From assembly GCA_031292625.1 (NCBI GenBank), contig JARLGU010000007.1, forward strand, positions 1-64,000: a stretch of 64,000 nt of DNA, read 5' to 3'. The number at the start of each line of letters is the position of its first letter. Within the stretch, counting starts at the first letter, position 1. Below, in pieces: positions 1 to 8,654 of this stretch. The position numbers were made by a program, and so were the translations under genes. This DNA is from Capsulimonadaceae bacterium (lineage in GTDB: Bacteria > Armatimonadota > Armatimonadia > Armatimonadales > Capsulimonadaceae). The notes below the pieces were generated by a model. That model saw nothing but the letters and a program-made list of their open reading frames with translations. It was not told the origin of the DNA and did not search any database.

Positions 1-195
1 ACGCCGGTGGTCATCGCTCCGCCCGCGCCGGACGCGCCTACGCCGGTGGTCGTCCCTCCGCCCGCGCCGGTTGCGCCTACGCCGGTGGTCGTCCCTCCGC
101 CCGCGCCGGTCGCGCCTACGCCGGTGGTCGTCCCTCCGCCCGCGCCGGTTGCGCCTACGCCGGTGGTCGTCCCTCCGCCCGCGCCGGTCGCGCCG
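1..195 (+). repeat. 39-bp coding minisatellite (proline-rich linker)
   Basis: Five head-to-tail 39-bp units (1-39, 40-78, 79-117, 118-156, 157-195) each encode 13 residues of the type TPVVVPPPAPVAP. The first unit is the most divergent. Because 39 is a multiple of three, copy-number change keeps the reading frame. The array probably continues left of the window. It forms a rigid linker in front of the Ig-like and caspase domains of the host gene. Confidence 0.9.
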
Positions 196-1392
196 GTCCG
201 GACGCCGCAGATGACGCCGCCGGTGGTCATGATCGTTTCGCCTGATTCCGGTTCGTCCGTGACGAGCGCGGATGTGGCAATCACGTACATGGTCCACACC
301 CTATCAGGCAACGTTCCGAAGGATGTCCACGTTTTCGTCGACGACGCGCCCGTTGCTTATACGAACATCCAGAACCGGCGGATTATCTTCGTGGGGCAGG
401 ATTCGTCCAAGGTTACGATCTCCGTCAAGGTCCCGCGGAAGGACTGTAAGGTAAGCATCGTTGCGACCGACGAAAACGGGCAATCCGAGCCTGCCGTGAT
501 TGCGCTGGTCTGGAAGGGCGAATCGCCTCAGCCGGCCATTGCCGAACAGCCGGCGAAACCAGGAGCGGGCGTTCAGGTCGCGCGGATGCTTCCCGTTACT
601 CCCCAACGGACGCACCCTCGCATGCCGGCTCAGCCGCCGCACGGCTCGCTTTACGTGCTCGCGATCGGAGTCGCCAACTACAAGGATGCCAACCTGGCGC
701 TTACGTACCCTGCGAAGGATGCCAGCGATTTCGCGAATGCGGCCACAAAACAGCAAGGGCTTCGATACGCAACGGTCACGACGAGAGTCTTGACGGACGA
801 GCAAGCATCAAAAGACAACGTCGAAGATGCGCTGGAGTGGATGAAAACCGTTGTTAAGCCAGACGATGTGGCAATGATTCTGATTTCGGGACACGGGTTC
901 AACGACCCGGATGGCGATTATCGCTACGCCCCGTGGAACATGGATACCGCCAATTACCGGCATACGTCGGTGAAATTTAGCGACATCCGCGACTCGCTCA
1001 GCAAGATTCAGGGGAAGGTCGTCCTGTTCCTCGATACGTGCCACTCCGGAAACCTGATGGAAAGCGGCAAGAATCGGGGTCGGATCGACATCAACCGCCT
1101 CGTCAACGAGTTTACGAGCGCGGAATACGGCATCGTCGTATTCGCGGCCTCGCAGGGCAACCAAACCGCCGAGGAAAACGATGACGTGCGCAACGGCGTG
1201 TTCACGAAAGCGGTCGTCGAAGGGCTTAGCGGCCAAGCCGATCCATATGGCAGCGGCGAGGTCAAAATCTTGGGCCTTGGCGCGTTCATCTCGGATGAGG
1301 TACAGCGTCTGACGCAGGGCCGTCAGAACCCGACGTTCACATTGCCAACGACGACGACAAACTTCGACATCGCTTACGTCGCACAGTCATAG
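1..1392 (+). CDS. Caspase (C14) protein with Pro-rich repeat and Ig-like domain, 5' truncated by window edge
   Basis: The frame is open from base 1, so the true start lies upstream; GTG at 7 lies inside the repeat and is unlikely to be the start. Order: Pro-rich repeat (to about residue 65, counting GTG 7 as residue 1), Ig-like domain (about 68-170), then a caspase-fold domain (about 213-461). The catalytic dyad is visible as His296 in SGHG and Cys345 in DTCHSGN. The Ig-like and caspase parts align well with those of the complete WD40-caspase gene at 18414, so the missing N-terminus may be a signal peptide plus WD40 propeller (inference). Bacterial C14 enzymes are usually Arg/Lys-specific proteases. 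No partner follows directly; repeat element A begins 26 bp after the stop. Confidence 0.85.
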   Translation, partial: TPVVIAPPAPDAPTPVVVPPPAPVAPTPVVVPPPAPVAPTPVVVPPPAPVAPTPVVVPPPAPVAPVRTPQMTPPVVMIVSPDSGSSVTSADVAITYMVHTLSGNVPKDVHVFVDDAPVAYTNIQNRRIIFVGQDSSKVTISVKVPRKDCKVSIVATDENGQSEPAVIALVWKGESPQPAIAEQPAKPGAGVQVARMLPVTPQRTHPRMPAQPPHGSLYVLAIGVANYKDANLALTYPAKDASDFANAATKQQGLRYATVTTRVLTDEQASKDNVEDALEWMKTVVKPDDVAMILISGHGFNDPDGDYRYAPWNMDTANYRHTSVKFSDIRDSLSKIQGKVVLFLDTCHSGNLMESGKNRGRIDINRLVNEFTSAEYGIVVFAASQGNQTAEENDDVRNGVFTKAVVEGLSGQADPYGSGEVKILGLGAFISDEVQRLTQGRQNPTFTLPTTTTNFDIAYVAQS

Positions 1393-1418
1393 CGTGCTAA
1401 GAGAGCGTGTGTAATAAG

Positions 1419-2090
1419 ATCGAAAGGTCTTTTAGGACGGCTCCCCGGCCGCCGTGGCCGTTTTTGAAAAAGGGCCGTCTCACCGGTTTCACTGCTTCAC
1501 GATGTGCGCCGGAATCGGACGCTGGCGGCAAAAGGCCGTACACGTGTTGACGAGGCAACGTAAATCACCGCAGTGAACGAAGCGCGGGCAAGACCGGTCC
1601 GTGACCGGCGGACGATGGCGGCAAAAGGCCGTACGCGTGTTGACGAAGCATCGTAAATTACCGCCGTTAACGAGGCGCGAGCAAGACCGGTCCGTGACCG
1701 GCGGACGATGGCGGAAAAAGGCCGTACGCGTGTTGACGAGGCAACGTAAATCACCGCCGTGAACGAGGCGCGGGCGAGACCGGTCCGTGACCGGCGGACG
1801 ATGGCGGCTAAAGGCCGTACGCGTGTTGACGAAGCATCGCAGTGAACGAGGCGCGAGCAAGACCGGTCCGTGACCGGCGGACGATGGCGGCTAAAGGCCG
1901 TACGCGTGTTGACGAAGCTTCGCAAATCACCGCAGTGAACGAGGCGCGGGCGAGACCGGTCCGTGACCGGCGGGCGATTGCGGAAAAAGGCCGTACGCGT
2001 GTTGACGCGGCAACGCAAATCGCCGCAGTGAACGAGGCGCGGGCAAAAAGATGCCCCGGCGGCACGAGTCGTCCTGAATCTTTCTCGCAA
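1419..2090 (+). repeat. Intergenic repeat element, copy A (six 93-bp units)
   Basis: A conserved head (1419 to about 1517), six tandem units and a conserved tail (about 2040-2090). Units start at 1518, 1611, 1704, 1797, 1880 and 1973; spacing is 93 bp except one 83-bp unit with a 10-bp deletion. The first five units carry the hairpin CCGGTCcgtGACCGG. The head has a GACGGC/GCCGTC inverted repeat (1436-1441/1474-1479), and the tail has GGGCA/TGCCC around an A-rich loop. The same head and tail with a single unit recur at 3390-3610. Several frames stay open because 93 is divisible by 3, but none has a ribosome site or recognisable domain, so I do not call a protein. It may be a non-autonomous mobile repeat or a structured RNA. 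Confidence 0.85.
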
Positions 2091-2445
2091 TACGCCAGTT
2101 TACTACACACGCTCTAAGACATTACTCGTACTGAATCGCATTAGCGGTTCGTTATCGCTTGAAAGCTCGCCACTTTTGTATACTCGCAAAAACTGTGAAA
2201 TATCGCACGCAATGGTGGACTTCGCATCCCTATGCGGTAAACTTTAATCGGTCTGGCGCAGCTAGCTTCTTGATCTCCATATGAAGCGGCTAGGCCGCAT
2301 GCATTTTGGCCGGCTGTTCCGAGACCGCCCGATACCGGGCATCTGGTAAGGCATCTGGTTCTTCGATCTCCTCCGTATCAGCGACAAGAACCCGATTCGT
2401 CCTAGCACGTAGATCTATTTTCCAGCAAAGGCAAGGAGAGACAAA
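2091..2445. other. Intergenic region upstream of the beta-barrel gene
   Basis: No gene is visible. A TATACT hexamer lies at 2179-2184, but no well-spaced -35 box was found. A small GCCCG/CGGGC hairpin lies around 2330. The 3' end carries the ribosome site of the next gene. Confidence 0.4.
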
Positions 2446-3300
2446 ATGAAGCGTATCGCACTAAGCGTCGCCATTCTGGCGCTCGCAGCGCCCACATGGG
2501 CACAGATATTTCATCCGATCGCGCTGGCGCCTGAGACCGTCGGATCGTCGACCGGCACGACTGCAAAGAAGGCCCATCTACCCATCGCAATCACTCTTCA
2601 GGGCGAGTATTTTCACTTCAACCAACCGCCTGGAAGCGTAATTGAAGGCCAACAAGTGGCAACTTACATTCCTTCGGGCGATATTGGCACTGGTTACATA
2701 CCTGTCAGCGCAGACTACAACCAGACTTCGCCCGATCAGATCAGCGGCCTGATCGCTGCCGATGTGCCTCTCACGACGAAACTGACGATCGGCGGCTGGT
2801 ACGCCAGCGACGTCCAGAAGATGAAGTTCGGATGGAATGACTGGTATTACAAAGCTCAAACCCAGACGAAACTGAAGTCGCAATGGGCTGAAGGCCATGC
2901 ATCGTACGCCCTGTACAACTCGCAGGATACGACGTTTGGAGTTATGGCCGGGTACCTGAAAGACTGGAACAAGACTGACAACGCGACATCGTCCAATGGC
3001 GCCAAGTATACCGGCGGATCGTTTCCCTATCAGTGGGCGGAACTCGCTGGTTTCGGATCGATCGGCGTCGGCAAGGCGAATGCTTATGGGATCCGCCCGA
3101 CGATTGGCGTGACGCTCGGTCGTGCGTTGAAGGCCGATAGCAAGACGGCGAACGCGACGACGTTCGGCGCGTCCTTTAGCTATCCCTGCGGCAAGTCGTG
3201 GTCGGTGGACGCTTCTGCTTGGCAGTTAGCGCCGGATAACACCAACAACTACGGCGTGTCGGTTCTTCGCGTCGGCCTCGGCGTCGGCTACAAGCTGTAG
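2446..3300 (+). CDS. Secreted outer-membrane beta-barrel-like protein
   Basis: This 284-residue protein begins with a typical signal peptide (MKRIALSVAILALAAPTWA, cleavage before QIF). The rest is rich in alternating polar/aromatic strands and Gly, and it ends in an aromatic-containing strand followed by GLGVGYKL, as expected for a small beta-barrel. No catalytic motif is visible. The start is fixed by AGGAGAG about 7 nt upstream. It stands alone: copies A and B of the intergenic repeat lie on either side, and a strong terminator follows. Family membership (possibly an OmpA/transporter-like barrel) is inferred from composition only. Confidence 0.7.
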   Translation: MKRIALSVAILALAAPTWAQIFHPIALAPETVGSSTGTTAKKAHLPIAITLQGEYFHFNQPPGSVIEGQQVATYIPSGDIGTGYIPVSADYNQTSPDQISGLIAADVPLTTKLTIGGWYASDVQKMKFGWNDWYYKAQTQTKLKSQWAEGHASYALYNSQDTTFGVMAGYLKDWNKTDNATSSNGAKYTGGSFPYQWAELAGFGSIGVGKANAYGIRPTIGVTLGRALKADSKTANATTFGASFSYPCGKSWSVDASAWQLAPDNTNNYGVSVLRVGLGVGYKL

Positions 3301-3320
3301 TCGTTCGCCTTCTTCACGAA

Positions 3321-3358
3321 TACGGGTCGCGGCGATGTCGCCGCGACCTGTATTTTTT
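3321..3358 (+). terminator. Rho-independent terminator after the beta-barrel gene
   Basis: Perfect 11-bp arms GGTCGCGGCGA (3325-3335) and TCGCCGCGACC (3338-3348), extended outward by further pairs including one G-U, are followed by six T residues (3353-3358). Confidence 0.9.
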
Positions 3359-3389
3359 GATCCTAATCGCGGCTATTTCCTCTCAGCTA

Positions 3390-3610
3390 ATCGAAGGGCC
3401 TTGTAAGACGGCTTCCCGTCCGCCGGGACCGTTTTTGGGAAAGGGCCGTCTCACCGGTTTCGCTGCTTCACGACGGGCGCCTTGATCTGTGCGGGGGGGG
3501 CGGCAAAAGGCTGTACGCGGGTTGACGAGACATCGTAAATCACCGCAGTGAACGAGGCGCGGGCAAAATATGCCCCTGCGGCACGAGCTGTCCTGAATCT
3601 TGTCCCGCAA
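3390..3610 (+). repeat. Intergenic repeat element, copy B (single unit)
   Basis: This repeats the head, one unit and the tail of copy A in the same orientation. The GACGGC/GCCGTC inverted repeat is kept (3407-3412/3445-3450), as is the GGGCA/TGCCC tail hairpin, whose loop sequence differs while the arms are intact. The internal CCGGTC hairpin is absent because there is only one unit. It sits between the beta-barrel terminator and the 3' end of the convergent hydrolase gene. Confidence 0.8.
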
Positions 3611-3632
3611 CACCGATTACCGAAACACCCTC

Positions 3633-4799
3633 TCAGTCTCGTTCGCGGATTACCAGTTCAGCGCTTACGCAGAGCGCTCGGGTGTCGAAGAGGTTCACAA
3701 AATACGCAGTAACCTCGGGCGGCAGCTTGGCGGACGCGATCCCGCCGGCAGCGTCGATCGCCGCCGGAGCGACGTTCCACTCGCGCTCTACCCAATCTGT
3801 TGCCGTGTCACACGTATAAGTCAGCTCGGCCGACGTGACCGGAAACGCTCCTGCGTCAAAGGCGCACCAGACGGTGCCCGCGTCCTCCCCCTGCACCGTG
3901 ACGCGTATGAGCGGAACTGCTTCTCGCACGAGATTGTCCGCAAACGCCCGAATCTCCGCGGGGTTTTCGCCTGGACCGTTGTGTCCATGCGGCATGCGGA
4001 CGCGGATGCAGAGCGATCGCGGCCCCGGCGCAAGACGGTATGAGCGCTGATGCAAGGGCAGCGGGAATGCGAAGTCGTTTGTCCCGTTTACCCAGAGCAT
4101 GTCTAGATTCGCTTCCGGTAGGTAGCGGCTAGGGTCCCATAACTCGGTCCATCGCGCCGATTTCTCTGGACCAAGCGCATCAAAATCCCTTTGCCAGTTC
4201 GGGCTCTGCGCCGAAAAACCGCAGCCGTACACTGGCGCCGCAAATCGGAATCGCTTGTCGAGACCAGCCACGATGCACGTCAGAAATCCGCCCCACGAGA
4301 TACCGGTTATGCCGATCCGCGCCGGATCGACATCGGGACGCGAGCGAAGCAACGAATGCGCGCGGATCACGGCAGCGACCGCGTGGTAGGTCCATTGGTC
4401 GCGCACCGGATAATCGATTTGCGCAAACGGCGTCGCGGCGCCGTTGACGATTCCGTCCGGCCCGCCGTCCTCCAATCGCTTCCAGCGATCTCCGGCCGCG
4501 ACTGGCAGGCATCCGTCCAGATCCATCGCGATGGCGGCATAGCCTCGCGCGTTCCAGAGGCGCACCCAGTCGGCGAACGCCGTGCCTCCGCCGCCGTGCA
4601 CGAGCACAATCCCCGGCACGGGACCAGGAGCCGCCGGGATCGACGGCGCGCCGTACCACGCGAATACGCGCGTCGCGCGACCGCACAACGGTTCGCCGTC
4701 GAAAAGCAGGGCCTCAAGCCCACGTTCGGTCGGCTCAGGCGTTTGCGTGTAGGCAGGAGTCTGAAACAGAGTGTCGAGATCGAAGGGATGGTTAGTCAT
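3633..4799 (-). CDS. Alpha/beta hydrolase, acetyl-xylan-esterase/dienelactone-hydrolase type
   Basis: A 388-residue cytoplasmic protein (no signal peptide) with an alpha/beta-hydrolase core. The oxyanion region is LVHGGGG near residue 86. The nucleophile elbow is GISWGG with Ser168, the acid is Asp242 in GTNDFAFP, and the His is in MPHGHN (271/273). A C-terminal domain of about 90 residues looks beta-rich. The family removes acyl groups from sugars or cleaves small esters; the substrate cannot be read here. It is convergent with repeat copy B and not clearly in an operon. No good ribosome site precedes the ATG; a TATTAA box lies 9 nt upstream. Confidence 0.75.
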   Translation of the reverse strand: MTNHPFDLDTLFQTPAYTQTPEPTERGLEALLFDGEPLCGRATRVFAWYGAPSIPAAPGPVPGIVLVHGGGGTAFADWVRLWNARGYAAIAMDLDGCLPVAAGDRWKRLEDGGPDGIVNGAATPFAQIDYPVRDQWTYHAVAAVIRAHSLLRSRPDVDPARIGITGISWGGFLTCIVAGLDKRFRFAAPVYGCGFSAQSPNWQRDFDALGPEKSARWTELWDPSRYLPEANLDMLWVNGTNDFAFPLPLHQRSYRLAPGPRSLCIRVRMPHGHNGPGENPAEIRAFADNLVREAVPLIRVTVQGEDAGTVWCAFDAGAFPVTSAELTYTCDTATDWVEREWNVAPAAIDAAGGIASAKLPPEVTAYFVNLFDTRALCVSAELVIRERD

Positions 4800-4970
4800 G
4801 AGGTAGGGTTAATACTTTCGTTTTCTTAACGTCAAGCTCAATCGAAGGCCACGCCGCCATCTTTCATTCTCCGCTCGATGAGAAATCGACAGGGTGAGCC
4901 CCTTTCTCCGGGGGCGAAGCGAAGTCCCAGAACGGCTTACGACGGTTCTAGAATTCTTAACGGCCATTCG

Positions 4971-6692
4971 CTACCCCTCGGTCGCGGTCAGGCGCTCGAT
5001 AATCTCCGGAGCGCGCGTTTCGAGCACGTTTGCGGCGATTAACATACAAGCGATAAAGACGCCGGTTGCATATAAAAGGGTCAGCGCGACCAGGGCCGCA
5101 GTCCACGGAAGCGCATCGAGCCAGACCGAAAGAACAAGCATACCGGCGGGAATAAGCAAAAGCACAAGCGCGACGCCAGCGGCAAGCAGGCGCAGGAATG
5201 CCGTGCCGCAGCCGATCTGCTGATAGGTAACGCCGCGAACCGCCTGCCTGCGGGGAAACGGAAAGAGCGCCGAGAGGACGCTGGCGACGCCCGTCGATAC
5301 CGCGACTTGCGTAAGCACCCAGACAACGCCAAGCCCGAGCATTTCCGGCACGCGGCACAGCAAAGACACGACGATCATCACGATTAAAAGAAAGGGCAAT
5401 AGAACCGCCGCGTAGGCGAGCGTTTTCCCGATGACGATCTCTCTCCGCGGAGTCGGAAAGGTCAGCAGCACCGTAATAGCAGCGCCTTCGCCGCCGAGCA
5501 TATTGTTTGCGTACATCGTGAAAGCCGTCGGACCGAATATCGTCATCGCGAACGGCGCCGCCTTGCGAAACAAGGCGAGGTTGGGATCCCATAGGTCTAC
5601 CCTGTGGCGGCTGGCGGACAAGCCGAGAAACGGCATGGCGATCACACAGATCATGTACAGGGCATTGACCAGCAACGCCTTGTAAATCGGCTCCCTCGCG
5701 AAATAGCAAAGATCCTTCCACAGAACCGCTGAAATGCCCGGGGAAAGGACCGCGCCGTTGGCGAGTGAACGTGCGGCGCTCGGCGCGCTCGCCGATTTTT
5801 CGACATGCTCGGCTTGACGCGGCGAAAGCGCGTCACGCTCACCGAGCGCCAGCCCACGCATGAGCCAACCGCCCAAGGTCGTCACGAGCGCGAGCAGGGC
5901 GATCAGCGAAGCCGTCCACAACAGCGCTTCGCCCATCCGGCCGCCGTCGATTGCGGACAGCGCGCGCGCGCTCCAGCCGCTCGGCAGATACGACGCCGCT
6001 GTCCAGAGCGGTCCCGTGCAGTAGTTCCCGACGAGATCGGAAAGGACAGCGTTCATCGAATGGGGATGGTAGCGCCGGATCAGCGAGTTTTGACCCACAT
6101 AGAACCCGATGCCCAGCAAGGGGCCGACGACCGCGACCACATCTTGCATTCGCCGGCTTGTCAAAACGCCAAGAAGCGCCAGGACGATCATGCACGATGT
6201 GGCCGAGGCCTGCGCCAGGAAAAGCACGAGCACCACTGCCGCAAGAAGGGCTCCGGCGATCCCGTGAGCGGCGGACGCGGCAATGACCGCAAGCAGAGGG
6301 AGCGTCATGATCACCGGCACGGCGACAAGCCCTCCGGCGGCGGTGCAGGCGAAGATCGTACGATAGGAAACAGGGTAGACGAAAAGGCGTTGCGGGTCGT
6401 AACTCTTCGTGGCGACCACGCCAAACAGGGGCGCGACGATCCATATCAGGTAGATGCCGCCGAGCACCGCGTTGAACACCGGCGGTCCTTGCGACGGCGC
6501 GTTGGACAGCAAATAATACAGACCGGCGGCATAGCCCACGCTGAGAACGCCGAAGACGACCCACGACAGGATGACGGCCGCGAACGCAATGCGATTCTTG
6601 GGACGAGCTTGCAAGGCAAGCCGCCACTTGAGCCAGATCAAAAGCCGCCAAGCCGGAACCGGCCGGTCGTTTGTCAGGCTTTCCCGCCTCAT
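4971..6692 (-). CDS. ABC-2 type exporter, permease subunit
   Basis: A 573-residue integral membrane protein with about 12 hydrophobic segments, arranged as two clusters with a hydrophilic middle stretch (about residues 285-330). Its start overlaps the stop of the upstream ATPase gene by 4 bp (6689-6692), so the two are translationally coupled and form one transporter. Size and layout match the large single-gene ABC-2 permeases that pair with one CcmA-like ATPase. Substrate unknown. Confidence 0.8.
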   Translation of the reverse strand: MRRESLTNDRPVPAWRLLIWLKWRLALQARPKNRIAFAAVILSWVVFGVLSVGYAAGLYYLLSNAPSQGPPVFNAVLGGIYLIWIVAPLFGVVATKSYDPQRLFVYPVSYRTIFACTAAGGLVAVPVIMTLPLLAVIAASAAHGIAGALLAAVVLVLFLAQASATSCMIVLALLGVLTSRRMQDVVAVVGPLLGIGFYVGQNSLIRRYHPHSMNAVLSDLVGNYCTGPLWTAASYLPSGWSARALSAIDGGRMGEALLWTASLIALLALVTTLGGWLMRGLALGERDALSPRQAEHVEKSASAPSAARSLANGAVLSPGISAVLWKDLCYFAREPIYKALLVNALYMICVIAMPFLGLSASRHRVDLWDPNLALFRKAAPFAMTIFGPTAFTMYANNMLGGEGAAITVLLTFPTPRREIVIGKTLAYAAVLLPFLLIVMIVVSLLCRVPEMLGLGVVWVLTQVAVSTGVASVLSALFPFPRRQAVRGVTYQQIGCGTAFLRLLAAGVALVLLLIPAGMLVLSVWLDALPWTAALVALTLLYATGVFIACMLIAANVLETRAPEIIERLTATEG

Positions 6693-7561
6693 GACGGCCC
6701 CAGCCAGTCCAGTTCGCCTGCGGTTGTGCCGAGCCCGCCCGAGACGACCTTCACGAAGATATCCTCAAGCGTCGCGTCTCCCCCGCCCGACTGGGCTCGC
6801 AGTTCATCGATCGTGCCTTCCGCGACAATCTTGCCCTTCGCGATAATCCCGACCCGGTCGCACAATCTTTCGACGACTTCGAGGACGTGTGAGCTGAAAA
6901 ATATCGTCGCGCCCGACTGCGTGATCCTGTGCAAAACATCGCGGATCGCACGCGCGGAAAGCGGATCGATGCCGTTGAACGGTTCGTCGAGGAACAGCAC
7001 CTTCGGAGCATGAATGAGCGCCCCCGCAAGCGCCGTCTTCTTCTTCGTGCCCATCGAGTAGTCGATAATAAGCCGATCGGCGTCGCCTGACAACTCCGTC
7101 AACTGCAGTAACTCGTCGGCGCGCCGGGCCGACTCGGCGACGCCAATACCCTGCATTCTTCCGGCAAATGTGACGAATTCGCGACCGGTCAGGCGTTCGT
7201 AGAGACTAAGCTCTTCGGGAAGAACGCCAATGACCCGGCGCACTGCTAGAGGATCGACGGCAGGATCTAGGTCCGCGATGGCGATGCGTCCGGACGTCGG
7301 GCGAAGCAGGCCGGACAGCATGCGGATCGTCGTCGATTTTCCAGCGCCGTTGGGGCCAAGGAAACCATAGAACTCGCCCGCTGCGACGCGAAGCGCGACG
7401 CCGTCTACGGCGGTGATGGACGTCCTTTTGGGACCGGGAAAGGTCTTCGTCAAACCCTCTGCCAGGATCGTGATCTCGCGAGCAAGATCCGTCGAATCGG
7501 CGGGTTGGGGTTTGTCGACGTTCAGCAAGGTGTCATCTCGAGCCGAAGACAAGTCGGTCAT
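6689..7561 (-). CDS. ABC-2 type exporter, ATP-binding subunit
   Basis: 290 residues. Walker A GPNGAGKST (69-77), a degenerate signature YSMGT (168-172) followed by the KKK typical of CcmA-like ATPases, Walker B VLFLDE (188-193) and H-loop His225. An N-terminal extension of about 30 residues precedes the fold. It powers the permease encoded directly downstream. There is no Shine-Dalgarno site; instead TATAAT ends exactly 6 nt before the ATG, so the mRNA is probably leaderless and the operon promoter is defined. Confidence 0.9.
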   Translation of the reverse strand: MTDLSSARDDTLLNVDKPQPADSTDLAREITILAEGLTKTFPGPKRTSITAVDGVALRVAAGEFYGFLGPNGAGKSTTIRMLSGLLRPTSGRIAIADLDPAVDPLAVRRVIGVLPEELSLYERLTGREFVTFAGRMQGIGVAESARRADELLQLTELSGDADRLIIDYSMGTKKKTALAGALIHAPKVLFLDEPFNGIDPLSARAIRDVLHRITQSGATIFFSSHVLEVVERLCDRVGIIAKGKIVAEGTIDELRAQSGGGDATLEDIFVKVVSGGLGTTAGELDWLGPS

Positions 7562-7567
7562 GCTGTC

Positions 7568-7573
7568 ATTATA
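7568..7573 (-). promoter_or_regulatory. -10 box of a probable leaderless promoter (ABC operon)
   Basis: On the minus strand TATAAT is separated by 6 nt (GACAGC) from the ATG at 7561. The expected transcription start falls on or next to the A of ATG. No convincing -35 box is seen. Confidence 0.6.
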
Positions 7574-7880
7574 GTCGAGCCGTGCGCGAAACGCGGCGAG
7601 CGTGTAAGAAGTTAACAGTTCACGATTGGGAACAGCGAATATGAGCTAATGCTGCAGATCCGTCGGCGTAGCCGCTTATGGGTCAAGCATCACGCGGGTT
7701 GGAGCCGAATAGGCTGCTTCTGCGGCGAACAGTCCTACCATCTTTCTTGAATATTATCGGAAACGTCAACAGTCAGGCAAGAAGTTGGAAGAATGGCCGC
7801 TCCTCGCGCGACACAGCGCAGGTTTCGCGGTAGCCTGGGCTCCTGCAGTTTCGCCGTAGCCCTCGCCAAGCCGGCGTGCG
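7574..7880. other. Intergenic region between fliP and the ABC operon
   Basis: No gene is visible. GGTAGC (7829-7834) and GCTACC (7880-7885, overlapping the fliP stop) form a widely spaced inverted repeat, possibly part of a fliP 3' structure. No fliQ-like frame is present here. Confidence 0.4.
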
Positions 7881-8654
7881 CTACCGGTAACTTTGTGCGA
7901 GCGAACCGATAATACTATGCCAACCGTCGGCAAGGATAAACACGAGAACCTTGGCGGGCAGCGATATCGTGGTCGGCGGAAGCATCATCATGCCCATGCT
8001 CATCAGCAACGACGAAACGACGAGATCGATGATAATGAACGGGATATAAATGATGAATCCAAAAATGAACCCCGTCTTCAATTCCGAGATCACGAACGCG
8101 GGCACCAGACAGCCAAACGGAAGCTGCTCCAGCGTCTGCGGACGAGGCGTATTCGAGAGACGCAAGAAAAGGTTAAGATCGTCTTTGTACGTTTGCCGAA
8201 TCATAAAGCGCGCAAGCGGCGCTTCCCCGCGTTCGAGAGCCGGTTGAAACTGCATCTTGCCGGAGAGGTACGGCTGAACGGCGTCCTCGTTGATGATCTT
8301 GAATGTGGGCGCCATGATGAAAAACGTCAGGAACAGCGCCAGACCGAGAAGCACCTGGTTTGGCGGGATATTCTGCGTTCCGAGCGCCGAGCGGATGAAC
8401 GACAAAACGATCACGATCCGGGTGAAGGCGGTCATCATTACCAGAATTGCAGGCGCAACCGACAGAACCGTCAGCATCACCAGAATCTGCAGCGTTAATG
8501 CCACTTGCTGGGGTTGCTTTGCCGGTGCAAAACCCGGTATCGACGGGATAGGCAGAGTTGCGCCGCCATTCTGAGCATGCGCGGCAAACGGGACGGCGAG
8601 GCACCCAATCGCGGCGGCAACGGCCAGCGCGACGAACACGGGACGACGCGTCAT
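7881..8654 (-). CDS. fliP: Flagellar type III export gate protein FliP
   Basis: 257 residues with a cleavable signal peptide (to about residue 27, ending AHA) and four membrane segments. Family motifs include the TAFTRIVIVLSF stretch, the NQVLLGLALFLTFF stretch and the C-terminal SSLLMSMGMMMLPP block. FliP forms the export-gate pore with FliQ and FliR. It is the last gene of the fliM-N-O-P run; its ATG overlaps the fliO stop by 4 bp. fliQ, fliR and flhB do not follow. Confidence 0.95.
   Translation of the reverse strand: MTRRPVFVALAVAAAIGCLAVPFAAHAQNGGATLPIPSIPGFAPAKQPQQVALTLQILVMLTVLSVAPAILVMMTAFTRIVIVLSFIRSALGTQNIPPNQVLLGLALFLTFFIMAPTFKIINEDAVQPYLSGKMQFQPALERGEAPLARFMIRQTYKDDLNLFLRLSNTPRPQTLEQLPFGCLVPAFVISELKTGFIFGFIIYIPFIIIDLVVSSLLMSMGMMMLPPTTISLPAKVLVFILADGWHSIIGSLAQSYR

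Noticed and set aside
1518-2065. CRISPR-like array
   Set aside because: The 93-bp units are contiguous tandem repeats with no unique spacers, and no cas genes are present.
1489-2117. Several overlapping Arg-rich ORFs of 91-197 codons through the repeat element
   Set aside because: They arise because the 93-bp unit is divisible by three and keeps multiple frames open on both strands. None has a ribosome site or known domain.
5805-7013. 402-codon plus-strand ORF opposite the ABC exporter genes
   Set aside because: Antisense shadow of well-supported genes with Walker motifs and membrane segments; composition is charged and non-repetitive without family features.
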